From Ascaphus truei (lineage: Eukaryota; Chordata; Amphibia; Anura; Ascaphidae): a stretch of DNA of 64,000 nt. Shown here piece by piece: positions 43,391 through 55,828 of this stretch. The DNA lies in assembly GCA_036426205.1 (NCBI GenBank), contig CM071568.1, positions 115,728,443-115,792,442 on the forward strand, given 5' to 3'. Each line of letters begins with the position of its first letter. Within the stretch, counting starts at the first letter, position 1. Below the pieces are notes generated by a model that was given only the letters and a program-made list of their open reading frames with translations, ran no database searches and was not told the DNA's origin. Made by a program: the position numbers and the translations under genes.

Positions 43391-43757
43391 AGTCTCGGTC
43401 TTCTGCAGCTGTGGTGGTACTTTCCCCAAAAAGGAAGTAGTCCCTGACGAAGTAGACGAGTTCTACGAAATGCGTAGGAGTACCGTTTTGCATCAGAGCA
43501 ACTTTGGCTATGTCCCTTTACTTTGTTTATTACCGTAACGGAGCTCACGGTAAACCTCTTTGATCTAGCATTCACTGATCGGCGCTGGTCTAGTGACGTC
43601 AGTGCTTCCGCATCTAGTGCTCATAGAGAATAGCTGACATTGTGGGTTTGCTAGCCCTAGAGCCATAGTAAGTGGCTTCCAGTAATAAATATTAGCACTG
43701 GAGCTTCCTCTCTTTGGGGAAAGTACCACCACAGCTGCAGAAGACCGGGACTATAGA
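43391..43757 (+). mobile_element. Small element with ~38-bp inverted ends and internal hammerhead
   Basis: The left end (agtctcggtcttctgcagct..gtactttcccc, 43391-43427) matches the right end inverted (ggggaaagtacc...agaccgggact, 43717-43755). The hammerhead-like motif at 43437-43483 lies directly inside the left end. No coding capacity. Architecture resembles the palindromic element at 41446-42247. Confidence 0.7.
43437..43483 (+). ncRNA. Hammerhead ribozyme-like motif
   Basis: GTAGTCC (stem I), CTGACGA core (43444-43450), AGTAGACGAGTTCTAC (stem II GTAGA/TCTAC), GAAA (43467-43470), a very short stem III TGCGTA with cleavage triplet GTA, then GGAGTAC closing stem I with one G-G mismatch. All core positions of the CUGANGA/GAAA scheme are present. 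Confidence 0.7.
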
Positions 43758-43869
43758 AGCAAGACCGGAGACGGGTGCCAGGACACCTGAACACCTTCCC
43801 TTACCCGGATGGGATTTGAGTGATGTCAATGGTGCCTTGCTGATCCATGACCTGCTGATACAGATACCT

Positions 43870-45243
43870 GCAGCTTATTTAATACAGATAAATGTAAGGT
43901 TATGCATTTGGGATGCAAGAATATAAAGGCGACTTACAAATTAAATGGAGATATATTGGGGGAATCCTTGATGGAGAAGGATTTAGGAGTGCTTATAGAC
44001 AGCAGGTTTAGCAATAGTGCCCAAAGTCATGCAGTAGCTGCAAAGGCAAACAAGATCTTATCTTGCATCAAACGGGCAATGGATGGAAGGGAAGTAAACA
44101 TAATTATGCCCCTTTAGAAAGCATTAGTAAGACCACACCTTGAATATGGAGTACAATTTTGGGCACCAATCCTAAGAAAAGACATTATGGAACTAGAGAG
44201 AGTGCAGAGAAGAGCCACCAAATTAATAAAGGGGATGGACAATCTAACTTATGAGGAGAGGCTAGCTAAATTAGATTTATTTACATTAGAAAAGAGGCGT
44301 CTAAGAGGGGATATGATAACTATATACAAATATATTCGGGGACAGTACTGCACCGACACACTTTATTCGAGCAAATACCCAGTATGTACCTGGCAGATAC
44401 CTGGAATGCGCCGCTCCTCACCTCTGACAAGCCCTGTTGCGTTTGCCTTCCCAGCCTGGGTTCATGCCTGGCTGACGGGCGGCTGATCTGTTAAATGATA
44501 ATGATTAGGATTTAATAGGCTGCAATGCTTCGCGTGTCTACCAGATGGCATAAATTCATGAATTGTAATGCAGTATATATATATATACTGTGCAGTATTG
44601 CAGCCAGCGGGAATAAAATGCTTCAAACCCTTCCTGGAAAATAACCCAATGCACTCGGGCAGAAAACAGTCACAAACCTCAATACACCCGGGTATACCCG
44701 AATTCGTGGGACTAGCCGAGCTCGAATAAAGTGTGTCGCCAGTGTATAAGGAGCTTTCAAAAGAACTGTTCATCCCACGGGCAGTACAAAGGACTCAGGG
44801 ACATCCCTTAAGGTTGGAGGAATGGAGATTTCACCAGCAACAAAGGAACGGGTTCTTTACAGAAAGGGCAGTTAAAATGTGGAATTCATTACCCATGGAG
44901 ACTGTGATGGCAGATACAATAGATTTGTTCAAAAAAAGGTTGGACATCTTTTTGAATGTATACAGGTATATACCAAATAAGTATACATGGGAAGGATGTT
45001 GATCCAGGGATTAATCCGATTGCCAATTCTTGGAGTCAGGAAAGAATTTATTTTTCCCCTTATGAGATATCATTGGATGATATGACTCTGGGTTTTTTTG
45101 TTTGCCTTCCTCTGGATCAATAAGTAAGTATAGATATAGGATAAAATATCTGTTGTTTAAATTTAGCATATGTTGAACTTGATGGACGTACGTCTTTTTT
45201 CAACCTCATATACTATGTAACTATGTAACTATGTAACTATGAT
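43870..45243 (+). pseudogene. CR1/L2-like LINE, RT C-terminal region and 3' tail, split by a MITE
   Basis: Frames encode LHLGCKNIKA-like sequence, then EKDLGVLIDSRFSNSAQSH, IKRAMDGREVN, a premature TAG at about 44116, then [33 protein letters not shown] and [14 protein letters not shown]. After the MITE it resumes with KELSKELFIPRAVQ, WNSLPMETVMADTIDLF and a stop near 45000. The 3' end is an atgtaactatgtaactatg tail at about 45220-45240, the short tandem tail typical of this LINE group. Confidence 0.88.
44348..44744. mobile_element. Tc1/mariner-type MITE related to the forkhead-bearing transposon
   Basis: A 397-bp element between TA dinucleotides (44346-44347, 44745-44746). Its ends both read inward CGACACACTTTATTCGAG within the first 25 bp. 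Internally the segment around 44520-44575 (ggatttaataggctgcaat, then ccagatggca, attcatgaattgtaatgc) matches the subterminal region of the forkhead elements at 63220-63280 and, inverted, 22985-23040. It interrupts the CR1 frame between IRGQY and KELSKEL. No coding capacity. Confidence 0.85.
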
Positions 45244-45685
45244 GCTGCAGTAGTAACATGGGCCCTAAACATGCCCTGTTTTTAAATATTGGAATTGCTG
45301 TATGCATCCATCACCACTTTTTGAATATTGACAAAATATAATTTGTATTTTACGCTATGAGTGTTGTGCACTGTCTTTTTTCTATTTCATGCCATCCAAG
45401 ATGCTTAGCTATTTACTTTGAACAGCAGCAGACACTTGTTCTTTACTGTATAAGGTTATCTTTTATATTCATAATCACTGGTTTTGTGCTTAACCTTGGT
45501 GCACTATATTTATTGTAAACACTTATTTTATTGGTTTAAGCCTCTTCTAGACTTTGTTATTGATATTAACACTATACCACACGATTCGTTGCGCAGTTAT
45601 GTTTATTGTTGTTTAGGCTTTTGGTATGTTGCCTTTTAAACCATGGAAAGGCCCTGTCACAGTATACCAATTTTATTATTACTAG
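45244..45685. other. No gene seen
   Basis: AT-rich sequence between the LINE tail and the solo LTR; nothing recognised. Confidence 0.45.
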
Positions 45686-45690
45686 GAATT

Positions 45691-46484
45691 TGTCAGGAAT
45701 CAGCGTTATCCTCGCTCCCCACACAGAGTACTCCCTCCCCGCAGGGAGCCCCTGGACACACAAAACAATCCTGCCTTACCGGCCTCCACGGCTCCTCGCC
45801 CCTGCTGCCGTCGCGGGATCACTCCCCTCGGCGATTCCTCTGTTCAGCGCCAGGCGCGCCCACGCCCTCCTGCACGCACACCTGCACCATCCACTGGCTC
45901 GGTTCACACACGCTCAGTATGCACACTCTTATTCCCGTCCCCCGGACCTCAGGCTCCGCCCCCACACGGGAATACTCAGGTTACTAACAAGACTCACCTG
46001 GCCTGTTATGCCTGCACCAATCTGCAGTGTCTACCTGTAGCTCTTCCTGTCCCGCCTCCATTCCTAATTGGACCTTCCTGCTTTATCTAGCTCCTCTCTG
46101 CTCTCAGTCTTTGCTCGACATAGTCTCTGTATGGAAGTACTTCTGGATTCTCTCAGTGTTTTCACAGGTTCTGACGCAGCTCGTACGACTACCCCCTCTG
46201 GCTCTCGATCTCGGCACTCCTTGGACAACGCTCACTCTGGTAACCCCTTGAACACGGCTTGGACTACGACCTATCTCCACTCTCCACTCCTTGACTTCGG
46301 CAAGGCATCATTCACTCTATCTCTACAACCAGTACCGGCAAGTATTGTCTACCTTACTACACCTGGCCTGGCAACGCTTCATACCACACTCCGGACACGC
46401 TCCCTTTGCTGCGGGTGCGTGTATTATCACTTCCCCCTTCAGCTCAGGGGACGGGTCTGGTCTGCGGGCAGCACCGGCGTAACA
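45691..46484 (+). repeat. Solo LTR with 5-bp target duplication GAATT
   Basis: A 794-bp unit from TGTCAGGAATC to GGCGTAACA, flanked on both sides by gaatt (45686-45690, 46485-46489). The end GCACCGGCGTAACA and the pyrimidine-rich body resemble gypsy-type LTRs in this window. Long frames inside it follow base composition and have no domains. Confidence 0.85.
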
Positions 46485-46489
46485 GAATT

Positions 46490-49400
46490 ATTTGTATTAT
46501 TGTTCAGTAAAGATGTTGTAAATACATAAATATATATCCCCTCAAACACACGTTCAAACAACATGTGGAGAGAGACCTGTGCACAAAAAAGGCGCACACC
46601 TGAGATATCTTGGAAATATGTTATTCATAAATGCTAATGACTCATATTAGCATATTTCCAAATAGTAAAAATAGTGATGGTCGGGAGTGTTGCATACATT
46701 TGAAAAAAGGTATTGCTGTTCTATATTTAGATCTTTATAAACCTCTTGGCCACATGTATTAATTCATTGCAAATGAAACACATGCATACCTACTGTACAC
46801 TATAATTACTAATACAGTTTTGACTCTCTGAATGCTTCTCAGCAATATCATCCCAGATGGCCATTCATTACCCTCAACTGAATATGCCCAAGAATAAGTT
46901 GTTATTCAGATTGTACCTGCACCTCAGCCAGATCCAATTGTCCATTTCAATCACAAGTTATCTAGTCACTCAAGCAGATACAATTCATGTAAGTCTCTCA
47001 TACCTCGTGGATGATAAGAAGTAGAGGACACTTATTTTTTTCTCCTAATGTTAACACATATGGTATCCCTATATAGTATTGTATACCTTTTACTCTAATG
47101 TTTGCTGAGTAATGCTCTGTGCTCATGATTGATGCTGCAGGAATAATAATCTACATACTGCACATACATTTGCTGTTTATTTCCATACACACGATTCTTT
47201 GTTTATGGCTAACATTCCCTGATTTATAGTTGCCAGAGAGTGATTTGTACTTTTTCAATCCTTTTGTCTAGGCTAACCACCACTTTATAAGTAACATAAA
47301 GGATTAAATTAATTTTGGACATTAATCTAATACAAATTCCATGAAGGACCAACATACTAAATGTTACAGGACTATTACATCATGTTTTCCTAACAATGGA
47401 AAACATGTTAGGAGTTAAATGGGAGCACTTATGACTGTGATGCTAATAAAAATTGATTTTTTTTAAATGAAACTGATGACCTCAAGGAAAGATAAACAAG
47501 CCAAACATATGATAAATGACTACTTTTTCCAGTCATAATTGTCAGGATATGACTTTACTTAAACATGCTAATACTTTCTTGTTGATGTAGTAATAGATCA
47601 ATTACCATGTTCTAACTGAGACTAGTACATTTTTATTTATGATCATGGGAGTAAAATGGGTGCTAGTTTGTGTTGTTGTTTTTTTCTCTCTCTCATTTTT
47701 ATACACTGTGTAATGGCTTCAGGCCAAACAGTAATCACACTATGGGTGTCTTTTCTGCTTTCTTGACCTACTACACTTCACATGATTTAATCCATTGTTG
47801 TGGATGCTGTTGCTGATTTATTGTATGAAAAATGTAAATGATCTGGATGGCAGATGTTTTATATTTTCTGACCATTCATTTTCAGTTGGAATGTAATTAA
47901 AATTTATGAAGTGTATCTGCTAAATTGCATTGGCAATTGATGATCTCTTCTACTGCTGTCTGTCTGGAGATGATGAGTGATTGTGGACAGTGAGATGTGT
48001 TGACAAGGGCAGAAACAGACGTGATGTTGCTGTCAGGAGTAAAACTACAGTATAGTATCTGAGGGAACAGTCTTTTCTTTCTCACTAAGGAAAGACACGC
48101 AGCCAGATGTCTTTTTTTATACAGTGTACAATTTGCCTTGGTTTATCCTTGTTTGCTGCCACTCTTCCTAAATATGGTGTCACTCTTACTATAAAAGGCA
48201 CCTGTCTGCCCTACAATCTGTTACAATTCCAGGCATAGATGTTAAAGCCTTCAGCCCTGAACATTTTAGCCTTGGTAAATTGCAAAAGCTTTGTTAACGT
48301 CTTTTTTTTACCGTATGGACAATACAACAATATTTGTTTTAATAAAAAAGGCTTGGAGCGTGATGGAACCTAAGGTGGGCAACTTAAACTGAGTGGTATA
48401 TGAAGTACAAAACATTAAGCAAATCAGTTTACCAGTCCAAATTGTCTACATTTGTCGTGATTAAGGAAACAGTTACAGTAATTCAGTATAAGAAACTCAT
48501 CAAGCTATTGTTGTTAAATACGGTTTTAATTTTTTTAATGTAATATGATACTGTGTGGTGCAAAGTTTGCAGGTTTTGGGCTAAGGAAGAGGCCACAGAA
48601 AACAATGCAGACAATTAATGTTGCTGTAATTCTTTAAGCTGCAACGATATATGAATGGCTGTGTGATGTGATGCATTCTCGGCATACAGTGGTAGCAGAC
48701 TTTATTGCACACACTGTCATGTTAGCCCCACACCTTTTGTATTATCCCAAACCTTTTGCATTTGCTCTTCCCCATTTTGAAAATGGCTAAAGTATTGTCA
48801 ATGGAGATTGATCCCACTGGCACGTTATTTGTGTCCCCTTTTTTGCACATAGTAATGCATTTTCTATGGCGATGGCAACCGCTAGTGCGTTATTTGTATC
48901 CCGCTGCAATGCACCAGCAGGAGAAATAACGTCTTCTACATCTGTACTGTATTTCTCTTGTTACAGCAAGTCTAAATCATTTACTTTGCTTCCACTCACA
49001 ACACATCCACCAAATAAAGAAAATTAAATCCTAGAAAGACAGGCTTACCACTTTCGTATTTGCAGTAAAACCAATTTTTAATATCTGGCATGATTTCAGA
49101 GCCCAATTGGATCTGCGTTTCACAATTATGAATTACAGTACAACTCAGTGACCCAGAAGACCCAGAAATCAAATAAGAGGGTAGTAATGGGGAAAAGGGT
49201 GCCTCACATAATACCCTGTAAACATTCAAGTAAAACATTTTGTATTTTCACAACATATCTTCCAGAGAAGAATCTTGAACATCTTAATGAATAGAGATGG
49301 GCAAATTATTTTGTGTGGCTTTGAATCAGAGGCGGATATTCTGGTTCCTTGAACCTGGGGAGTTTCGCAAATTAGTCGCAAAAAGTGAGGCCCGCCCTTT

Positions 49401-50133
49401 TTTTTTATCACTGAGAATACTCACGAGGGATTAATAATTCGAACCTGAAAACATAATCCTCAATCCGCATTCAGACAAACGGAATTATAACAGCTCTATC
49501 CATATATTTAAATGTAACCATACACTTAGTCCTTAAAAACTTCAGATGACTACAAAGAATTTTAAACTATGATTTTTTAAATTAGATTACAGTAAATGAC
49601 AGTTTAAAGATAGTGCACAAAGACTTTTCTTCCAAATGTAGAATTTTCTTCGACCTCCATCTTCTTCGTTTATAGTGCCTCCCTTCAAGGCACAGTATAT
49701 TTCACAGAACATTTGTATGCATTTAGCATACGGACCTGCTATTGACACTTACATTGACGTTGGTTAGCAGTCTTGTCATTATTTGATCAAAGGAAGCAAC
49801 CAAAAGACTCCTTTGTCTTATATACTTAGGTTTCACTATGTGTTTTTATTTTCCCATTTATTGTTAGCCCAATGGGAGAAGCGCAGGGATTCACTTTCTG
49901 TTTTAGTGCAATAAAAGTATAATAATATATAGAAAACACCGTATTACGAGTCACTGTGCATTGCTTTTACAATGCTTTTTGGTTACCACATTTTTATTCA
50001 GTGAAACACACTTAGACTAGTGTGCCGCCAAGTGTGTGCAGTGGCAGCAGGATAAACAGCAGAAGTAACTGCCATATTACAGCACTACTGTATACTGTAT
50101 AAAACAAAAGTGAAATAAAATAATGAGATCAAC
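46490..50133. other. No gene seen (3.6 kb)
   Basis: AT-rich, apparently low-copy sequence without recognisable repeat ends, domains or RNA genes. The most transposon-free stretch of the window. Confidence 0.5.
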
Positions 50134-50760
50134 ATGTCTAATTTTAGTAATACCAGTTTTAGTGTTTTGAATAATTATTTAGAAAGTAGCCGTAGAGGGC
50201 AAGAACAGGTGGATGTATTTTTGCTCAAGATCATTGTAGTGCTGGCACTGGGGATGAATCTGATAAAGATAAATCAGTTAAAGGTGGTGCTATTGGTGGT
50301 CCTACTACTAGTACTCACAGCAAGTATAAGTGGAAGAACAATGACACTGTCATTGAATTACAATCTCACAGCAGAAGGTCCACTTCCCCTTCCCCCCACC
50401 TCCACTTTGTCTAGTAGACAATGAACTTCCACTTAAGAAGAGATATAAAAAGGGAACTGAAAGTTTAAGTGAACTGGCTATGATCCAAGCTAGTACTTCT
50501 GAAACAAAAATAGATAATGCGGGGAAGCATAATATTGAGAATGCTAAAAAAAAACACATCAATTCTAGGGGAAAGCAAGGCCCACCACCACTTACACCAA
50601 TGCCAGTTTCTGCTGTGCCTGTTACTGCTGCCAACAACCAGCCCACTATTAAGTCATTTGCAAAAGCACATCCTACTTGTCACAGTCCAAAAAATGAATG
50701 ACTGCCAAACAGGTTCTGACATTGATGTTACTAGGCTCTAATAAGCTGTTAAAACTGTAA
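50134..50760 (+). other. Unrecognised degraded coding-like segment
   Basis: Overlapping frames hold low-complexity but protein-like stretches: GDESDKDKSVKGG, then SKYKWKNNDTVIEL, and later KKKHINSRGKQGPPPLTPMP. It may be a broken hAT-like or other transposon ORF, or non-coding; I cannot decide. Confidence 0.25.
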
Positions 50761-51509
50761 GATATTGAAGAGGGAGAGTCACAATGACTTGGGGAGAAGC
50801 GGGGTAGGCTTGATTTATCCAATCAAATATCACTACTTATGAATGAGGATTCTGATGATGATGAGGATGTGGCTGCTGCTGTTAAAGATAAACACGAGAA
50901 AACAATTATCCTTGGCGCAAAATACAGAACAAAAATACCAGTACAAGTCCACAGTAATAAAGTCAATTGTTCTCTTCAACTTGGAATCTCTGATCTCCTT
51001 AACCTCCTCAGAGATGGAAAATTCTGTAAATAGAAAGAGAGACACAAACCATTGCGCAGTCACCTCTACAGAATGAAACCTTTCACTCTGTAAAGAGCTA
51101 CTTACAACATGTAAGTAGTCATCAGGCATATGTGATGTCTTTCAATTTGGTGATGAAAGAAGTTGGAGCACTGGTTCCCACGTGGTCTCCGAATCACCGA
51201 TTTCCACAGATACTCCGGATCACAGTCACTATAAAATGTATAAGAGAAACATAGTACGGTACCAAAAAACATTTATTTAAAACGCAAGACCACAAGAATT
51301 GCACTCACATAATAGTTGGTCTTAAAGCATAAAATACAAAGTGCTGTCCGCAGTTTGGGTACTCTTGCGTTCAGCGTTGGTAGCTGGGGTCGGATCCACA
51401 CACCTCACTCCTCTTCGTGGCCGCGACTCCGATTGCGGTCCTTCCCCGATGATGTCACCACCACGCTGTTCACTCTTCCCCACTGCTGATTGGACGCACA
51501 TAGAACAAG

Positions 51510-51562
51510 CTCCACCCTATGCATTTCGTGAAACGGCACTTCCCTTCCTCAGGGGTGATGGA
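51510..51562 (-). ncRNA. Hammerhead ribozyme-like motif at the PLE 3' side
   Basis: On the minus strand: CACCC (stem I), CTGAGGA core, a ~18-nt stem-loop II with weak pairing (GTG/CAC), GAAA, TGCATA as short stem III and cleavage triplet, then GGGTG closing a 5-bp stem I. Core bases fit CUGANGA/GAAA. It lies downstream of the GIY-YIG domain in the same orientation, where PLE terminal-repeat hammerheads are expected. Confidence 0.6.
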
Positions 51563-52082
51563 GCTTTACTTTCCATCATCACTATATATAGCCTCAGGGT
51601 TAAATTAACCCCTACGCACTCCAATAGTATTGATATAGGAGAATGGATAGGGTCTAACTCTAAAAATTCAACACTGTGCATACACAGTATTGAATCATAG
51701 ACAAACCTAAATGCCCATTGCACCAAGTGAAAAGGTTATATATGATATAAAACCTCATATTGCTCTTATAAAGTACCTAAATTACAATATCTGGTGTATA
51801 GACAAATCAGTCGTCATTCTACATAGGACATACCTTATCATATTACTTTTAAAATATAAAACAAATTACAATTAAGAAATTACATAAAAAACTACATAAA
51901 AGATTAAAATTACTGTAGGACACTGCACAGAAAATATATGGAAAAACTATGAAAAATCTTGATCTTTTCCTCTATGTATGAATCCGTTAGCTAGTCATTA
52001 GAAAGGAAGTCAAATCAAAATCAATATTTAGACCTCCAGGGAAAAGAGTCGTCAAAGTGTAAATCCAAAAACTCTCCCGTCT

Positions 52083-52304
52083 TTATATCAAATGTATTCT
52101 ATCACACACCCTCCAATTGAGTTTTGGACAGTCAATTCCTCTATAGACCAGGCCTTCTGGGTTTTGGTTATGCCTAAGTTTAAAGTGGTTGGAGACACTA
52201 TTTGTCACCAAACCTTTTTTGATGTTATAGGCATGTTCTGCCAGCCTTCTTTTTAAAGGTTTCCCAGTTTTTCCTACGTATTGTAGCCCACAAGGGCATT
52301 CCAA
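52083..52304 (-). pseudogene. PLE GIY-YIG endonuclease domain
   Basis: The frame reads MECPCGLQYVGKTGKPLKRR, followed by LAEHAYNIKKG and a segment with VSNHFKLRHN. The CGLQYVGKT block with nearby Arg and His is the GIY-YIG-type nuclease signature of Penelope-like polyproteins, which nicks target DNA for integration. The first Tyr of GIY corresponds to a position before this frame's start, so the domain is partial. Confidence 0.85.
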
Positions 52305-52343
52305 TAGGTATATAGTAAACTTACTTCTGCAATTAATAAAAGA

Positions 52344-52925
52344 CTATATTTCAAATGTTCTTCCTGTAATGTTAGATTTGAAATTATTACACTTCCCACT
52401 ATATTTGCATCCAATGCAATTTGGACATACATAATAGCCTTTTAGATCATTTAACCATGTAGTATGTTTGTCTCTTATATTACTGATAGGGCAACTAGGA
52501 GCTAAAGTTAATTTCAAATGTTGTGCCCTTTTAAAAATGATCTGAGGATGTTCCAGCAATATGGACCTCAATTTTTTATCTCTTCGTAATATGTCCCAGT
52601 GTTTATTAAACACCCTTGTAATTTTCAGAGCCATTGCATTGTATTGCATAATGAATGGAACAAAACTAGCTCTATCCATTACACTTTTAATTTTACGTTT
52701 ACTTTGCATGTTGATAAGTTAATCTCTATTTTTGTTTTTCACCGTTTCCATGGCTTAGAAATACAGGTAGTGCTAAAATTTCTATCGATAAATTAATTTT
52801 TTAATTAAAGTGACTGTTTTACAAATGTATGCTCTTGCGAACAATTTATTTTTGTTCTTAGAAATTGTCCTTTTTGGATATTTTCTATCCACCGCGGGTA
52901 GTGGTGGTTTGATGCCAGAAGATGG
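52344..52925 (-). pseudogene. PLE RT C-terminal and linker region
   Basis: 52925-52790 encodes the HHYPRWIENIPKGQ segment. 52709-52344 encodes FIMQYNAMALKITRVFNKHW, then RDKKLRSILLEHPQIIFKRA and a linker with YVCPNCIGCKYSGKC, a CX2CX2CX5C-type cluster typical of the region before the PLE endonuclease. Frameshifts near 52710-52790. Confidence 0.85.
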
Positions 52926-52984
52926 GTATGTGTGAGGAGGATTACATCTGGTCCCACACCCATTCAGTGCGAACCTGATGCTAT

Positions 52985-53262
52985 GAAAACGCTATATAGA
53001 CGATGTGCTATGTGTCTGAATGGGCAACGAAGAAGATCTAGCCAAATTCAAAGATTATATTAACACTAAAGATTGTAATCTCCAATTCACATTCAATAGT
53101 AATAAAGTCTCCATAGATTTCCTAGATGTGACTCTATTTGTAGAAAAGGGTGCTACAGAAACCAAAACTTTTTACAAAACGGTAGATGCGAACACAAATC
53201 TTCTGGCATCAAGCCACCACTACCCACGGTGGATAGAAAATATCCCAAAAGGACAATTACTG
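52985..53262 (+). pseudogene. PLE reverse transcriptase fragment with catalytic motif C
   Basis: Plus strand: YIDDVLCV (RT motif C, near 52993) followed by a TGA and then MGNEEDLAKFKDYINTKD, LQFTFNSNKVSIDFLDVTLF and ASSHHYPRWIENIPKGQ. This is the conserved stretch from the catalytic Asp-Asp to the RT thumb in PLEs. The stop near 53018 and the inversion make it inactive. Confidence 0.85.
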
Positions 53263-53822
53263 TACCGTACTATGTTTCTCTTATACATTTTATGGTGATT
53301 GTGATCCGGCGTGTGTGTGTGGAAATCGGCAATTCGGGAACCACGTGGGAACCAGTGATCCAACTGCTTTCATCAGAAAATTAAAAGACATCACATATGC
53401 CTGATTACTACTTACTTGTTGTACTGTAAGTAGCCACTTGCAGAGTGAAAGTATTAATTCTGTAGAGGTTACTGCACAATGGTTTGTGTCTCTCTTTCTA
53501 TTTACAGAATTTTCCATCTCTGATCAGGTTAAGAAGATCAGAGATTCCAAGTGGAAGTGAAACATTGACTTTATTACTATTGACTTTGACTGGTATTTTT
53601 GTTCTGTATTTTGCACCAAGGACAATTGTTTTCTCGTGTTTATCTTATTGTTTGTGCAAGTCCTTGGATAGACTTGCTATATGTTTGTGGCTGCCACTCT
53701 ATATTGTATGTAAAAGTGCATCTAGAGTCCAAACCCTACTTTGCAATGATGATGAATATCATAATTTTTCATATAAAAGTGATGATACTATGATTGTGAA
53801 AAAACATTTTATCACAAGTTAG

Positions 53823-54480
53823 GCCAACACTAGAAAAAGTAATAATAATAAGAACAACTAACCTGTATATTCATTATTTAATAAACTTAAGTAAACAAAT
53901 TCATCATCATCAACAACATCATGTAAATTGATGTTTCCTTCCTTCTCATCAGCATCAACAAAAACACAGTCAGTAACACAGACGTCATCATCATCACTAT
54001 GATCACTGACCAGATCGTCCGTTGTTCTGTTTGTGATGATGATATTGACCCCCCAGGGCCAACACCACCACTCGCACAACAACATTGACGACCACAGTAA
54101 CATTCCCAAGTTTGTCCACAAAACCATGAATGTCTCTTGTTGCCCAAAATTTAAATACAAGGGCTATTGTGGGGTGTTATATTCAACTCTCAAAGGATCC
54201 TGTTAGAGATACACATTGCTTATGTAGAACAGTTGTTAAAAGGGCTAAGCCAGTACCCATCTTGACACCTCTTCTTTAAGAGATCACATGACTCTCCACC
54301 ACCAGACAAGTGGCAGGTAACCTTAGATAGCCAGCAAAAGACAAATGGGGGTTGCAGAAATAAGACAACACAGTATAAGAGAGCAGGCAGAGACCAGCAA
54401 GATATCATACGGGTCTCCAACACTTACCTCTAAAATGCGCGCTACACGTGCAAAATGTGAGTTTGTTATTTTAAACATGT
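53823..54480. other. No gene seen
   Basis: Contains a (TCA/GAT)-rich stretch (53905-54010) and weak similarity in words to 60137-60350 (gatgatgatg blocks). No supported ORF. Confidence 0.4.
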
Positions 54481-54492
54481 TACTTAAGTAAT

Positions 54493-55054
54493 AATCCCTG
54501 AAGAACAGGGCATTACTGGCCAATAATGCCCTGTTATGAGAGGATTATTACTATTATAGGCTAAATGTAGATTTTTTCATAAATAATAGACACTTTTGTA
54601 TAGTTATATAGATTTTTTTTATACATTAAATACATTAAAGCACCTCTATATACATTCACACTGCAGCTATCTATATCCACACACTGCCGCCCCCTCTGTG
54701 TATCACAAACAAACCACACACCACACATACACACTACCACACCACAAAAAACACAACACAACACACACACACACACTCACACATAACACAACACACACAC
54801 ACACACACACACACTGCAGCTCTACACACATACACTGCAGCTACACACACACACTGCAGCTACACACATACTACAGCTTCACACACATTGCAGATACACA
54901 CACACTGCAGCAACACACACACACACACACACACACACAATGCAGCTACACACTGCAGGTACACGCACACACACAAACTGCAGCCGCAGCTACATACACA
55001 CACACACACACACACTGCAGCCACACACACACACACACACACACAAAATGCAGC

Positions 55055-55123
<69 letters not shown>

Positions 55124-55512
55124 ACAGAGAGAGAGAGAAACTGCAGCCACAAACAAACCGCAGACACACTTACTTTGCAGCTACACACACACACTCTCTC
55201 TCCCTCCCCAATTCAACTGAATCTGTCAGCTCTGTTCACGGAGGGAGGAGGAGGAGTCACTGTCTGCTGCTGCTATCTGGCCAATCCCCTGCCCTGTCTC
55301 AGAGCTGTTTCTGCCTCCTGACCAATCCCCTGCCCTGTCTGAGATCTGTTCTGAAAGCTGATTGGCTGGAAATAAACACATTGGAAATAAACACATTGCA
55401 AGCTGCAAAAAGTTTGGACATTACTGAATTAATAATGCCTGGAATTTTAACCAATCAGAGAGCAGGGATTTCAATAATGCACAGAATTTTACAGCTTTAG
55501 CCTATAATTTTG
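54493..55512. repeat. Palindrome-bordered region with large AC microsatellite
   Basis: 54505-54538 is a palindrome (aacagggcattactggcc / aataatgccctgtt). ctattataggctaaa (54551-54565) pairs with tttagcctataatttt (55498-55512), suggesting one element of about 1 kb. Inside, 54700-55135 is a (AC)n-rich array broken by regularly spaced ctgcagct words, which produce long but meaningless Thr-His and Cys-Val frames. Confidence 0.65.
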
Positions 55513-55828
55513 AATACAATTGTCTCAGAAATACCACACCATTTGGAATTCTCTCTCTTTTCATCTCAGTACAGGAAAAGCAGACACATTTCATTGGGGA
55601 AATCTTCACATCTGTTCCCATCAAAGAGAGAATGTATCTCTGATATGCCTGATTAAGGAAAATCTGTGAGTGGGACTACACACACACTTTATTCATATAC
55701 ACCAATTGTCACAATATACGACACCATTATTATATATATTTTTTCTATTTCACAGATCCATGCTGTGACAAGCTGCACTCCACTTATTTGGAAGATATCG
55801 TTTGGATCAGATGATGGTCCTTTAAATG

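Larger units (their letters stand above)
51286..53261 (-). mobile_element. Penelope-like element, rearranged with internal inversion
   Basis: On the minus strand (52925 to about 51290) it carries the RT C-terminal region, a GIY-YIG endonuclease domain and a terminal region with a hammerhead. On the plus strand (about 52985-53262) is an RT piece with motif C. Both orientations contain the same HHYPRWIENIPKGQ segment (minus near 52870-52925, plus at 53213-53254), so a partial duplication accompanied the inversion. Confidence 0.85.
50875..53660. repeat. ~400-bp inverted arms enclosing a PLE copy
   Basis: 50875-51285 and 53262-53660 are inverted copies, e.g. agagaaacatagtacggtac / gtaccgtactatgtttctct and ctctgatctccttaacctcc against its decayed inverse near 53520. 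The space between is filled by a rearranged PLE. Confidence 0.85.

Noticed and set aside
45606..46529. ORFs of up to 153 codons
   Set aside because: They lie wholly within a solo LTR and change frame arbitrarily; no domain.
54596..55500. Long Thr-His-rich and Cys-Val-rich ORFs
   Set aside because: They are translations of the AC microsatellite.
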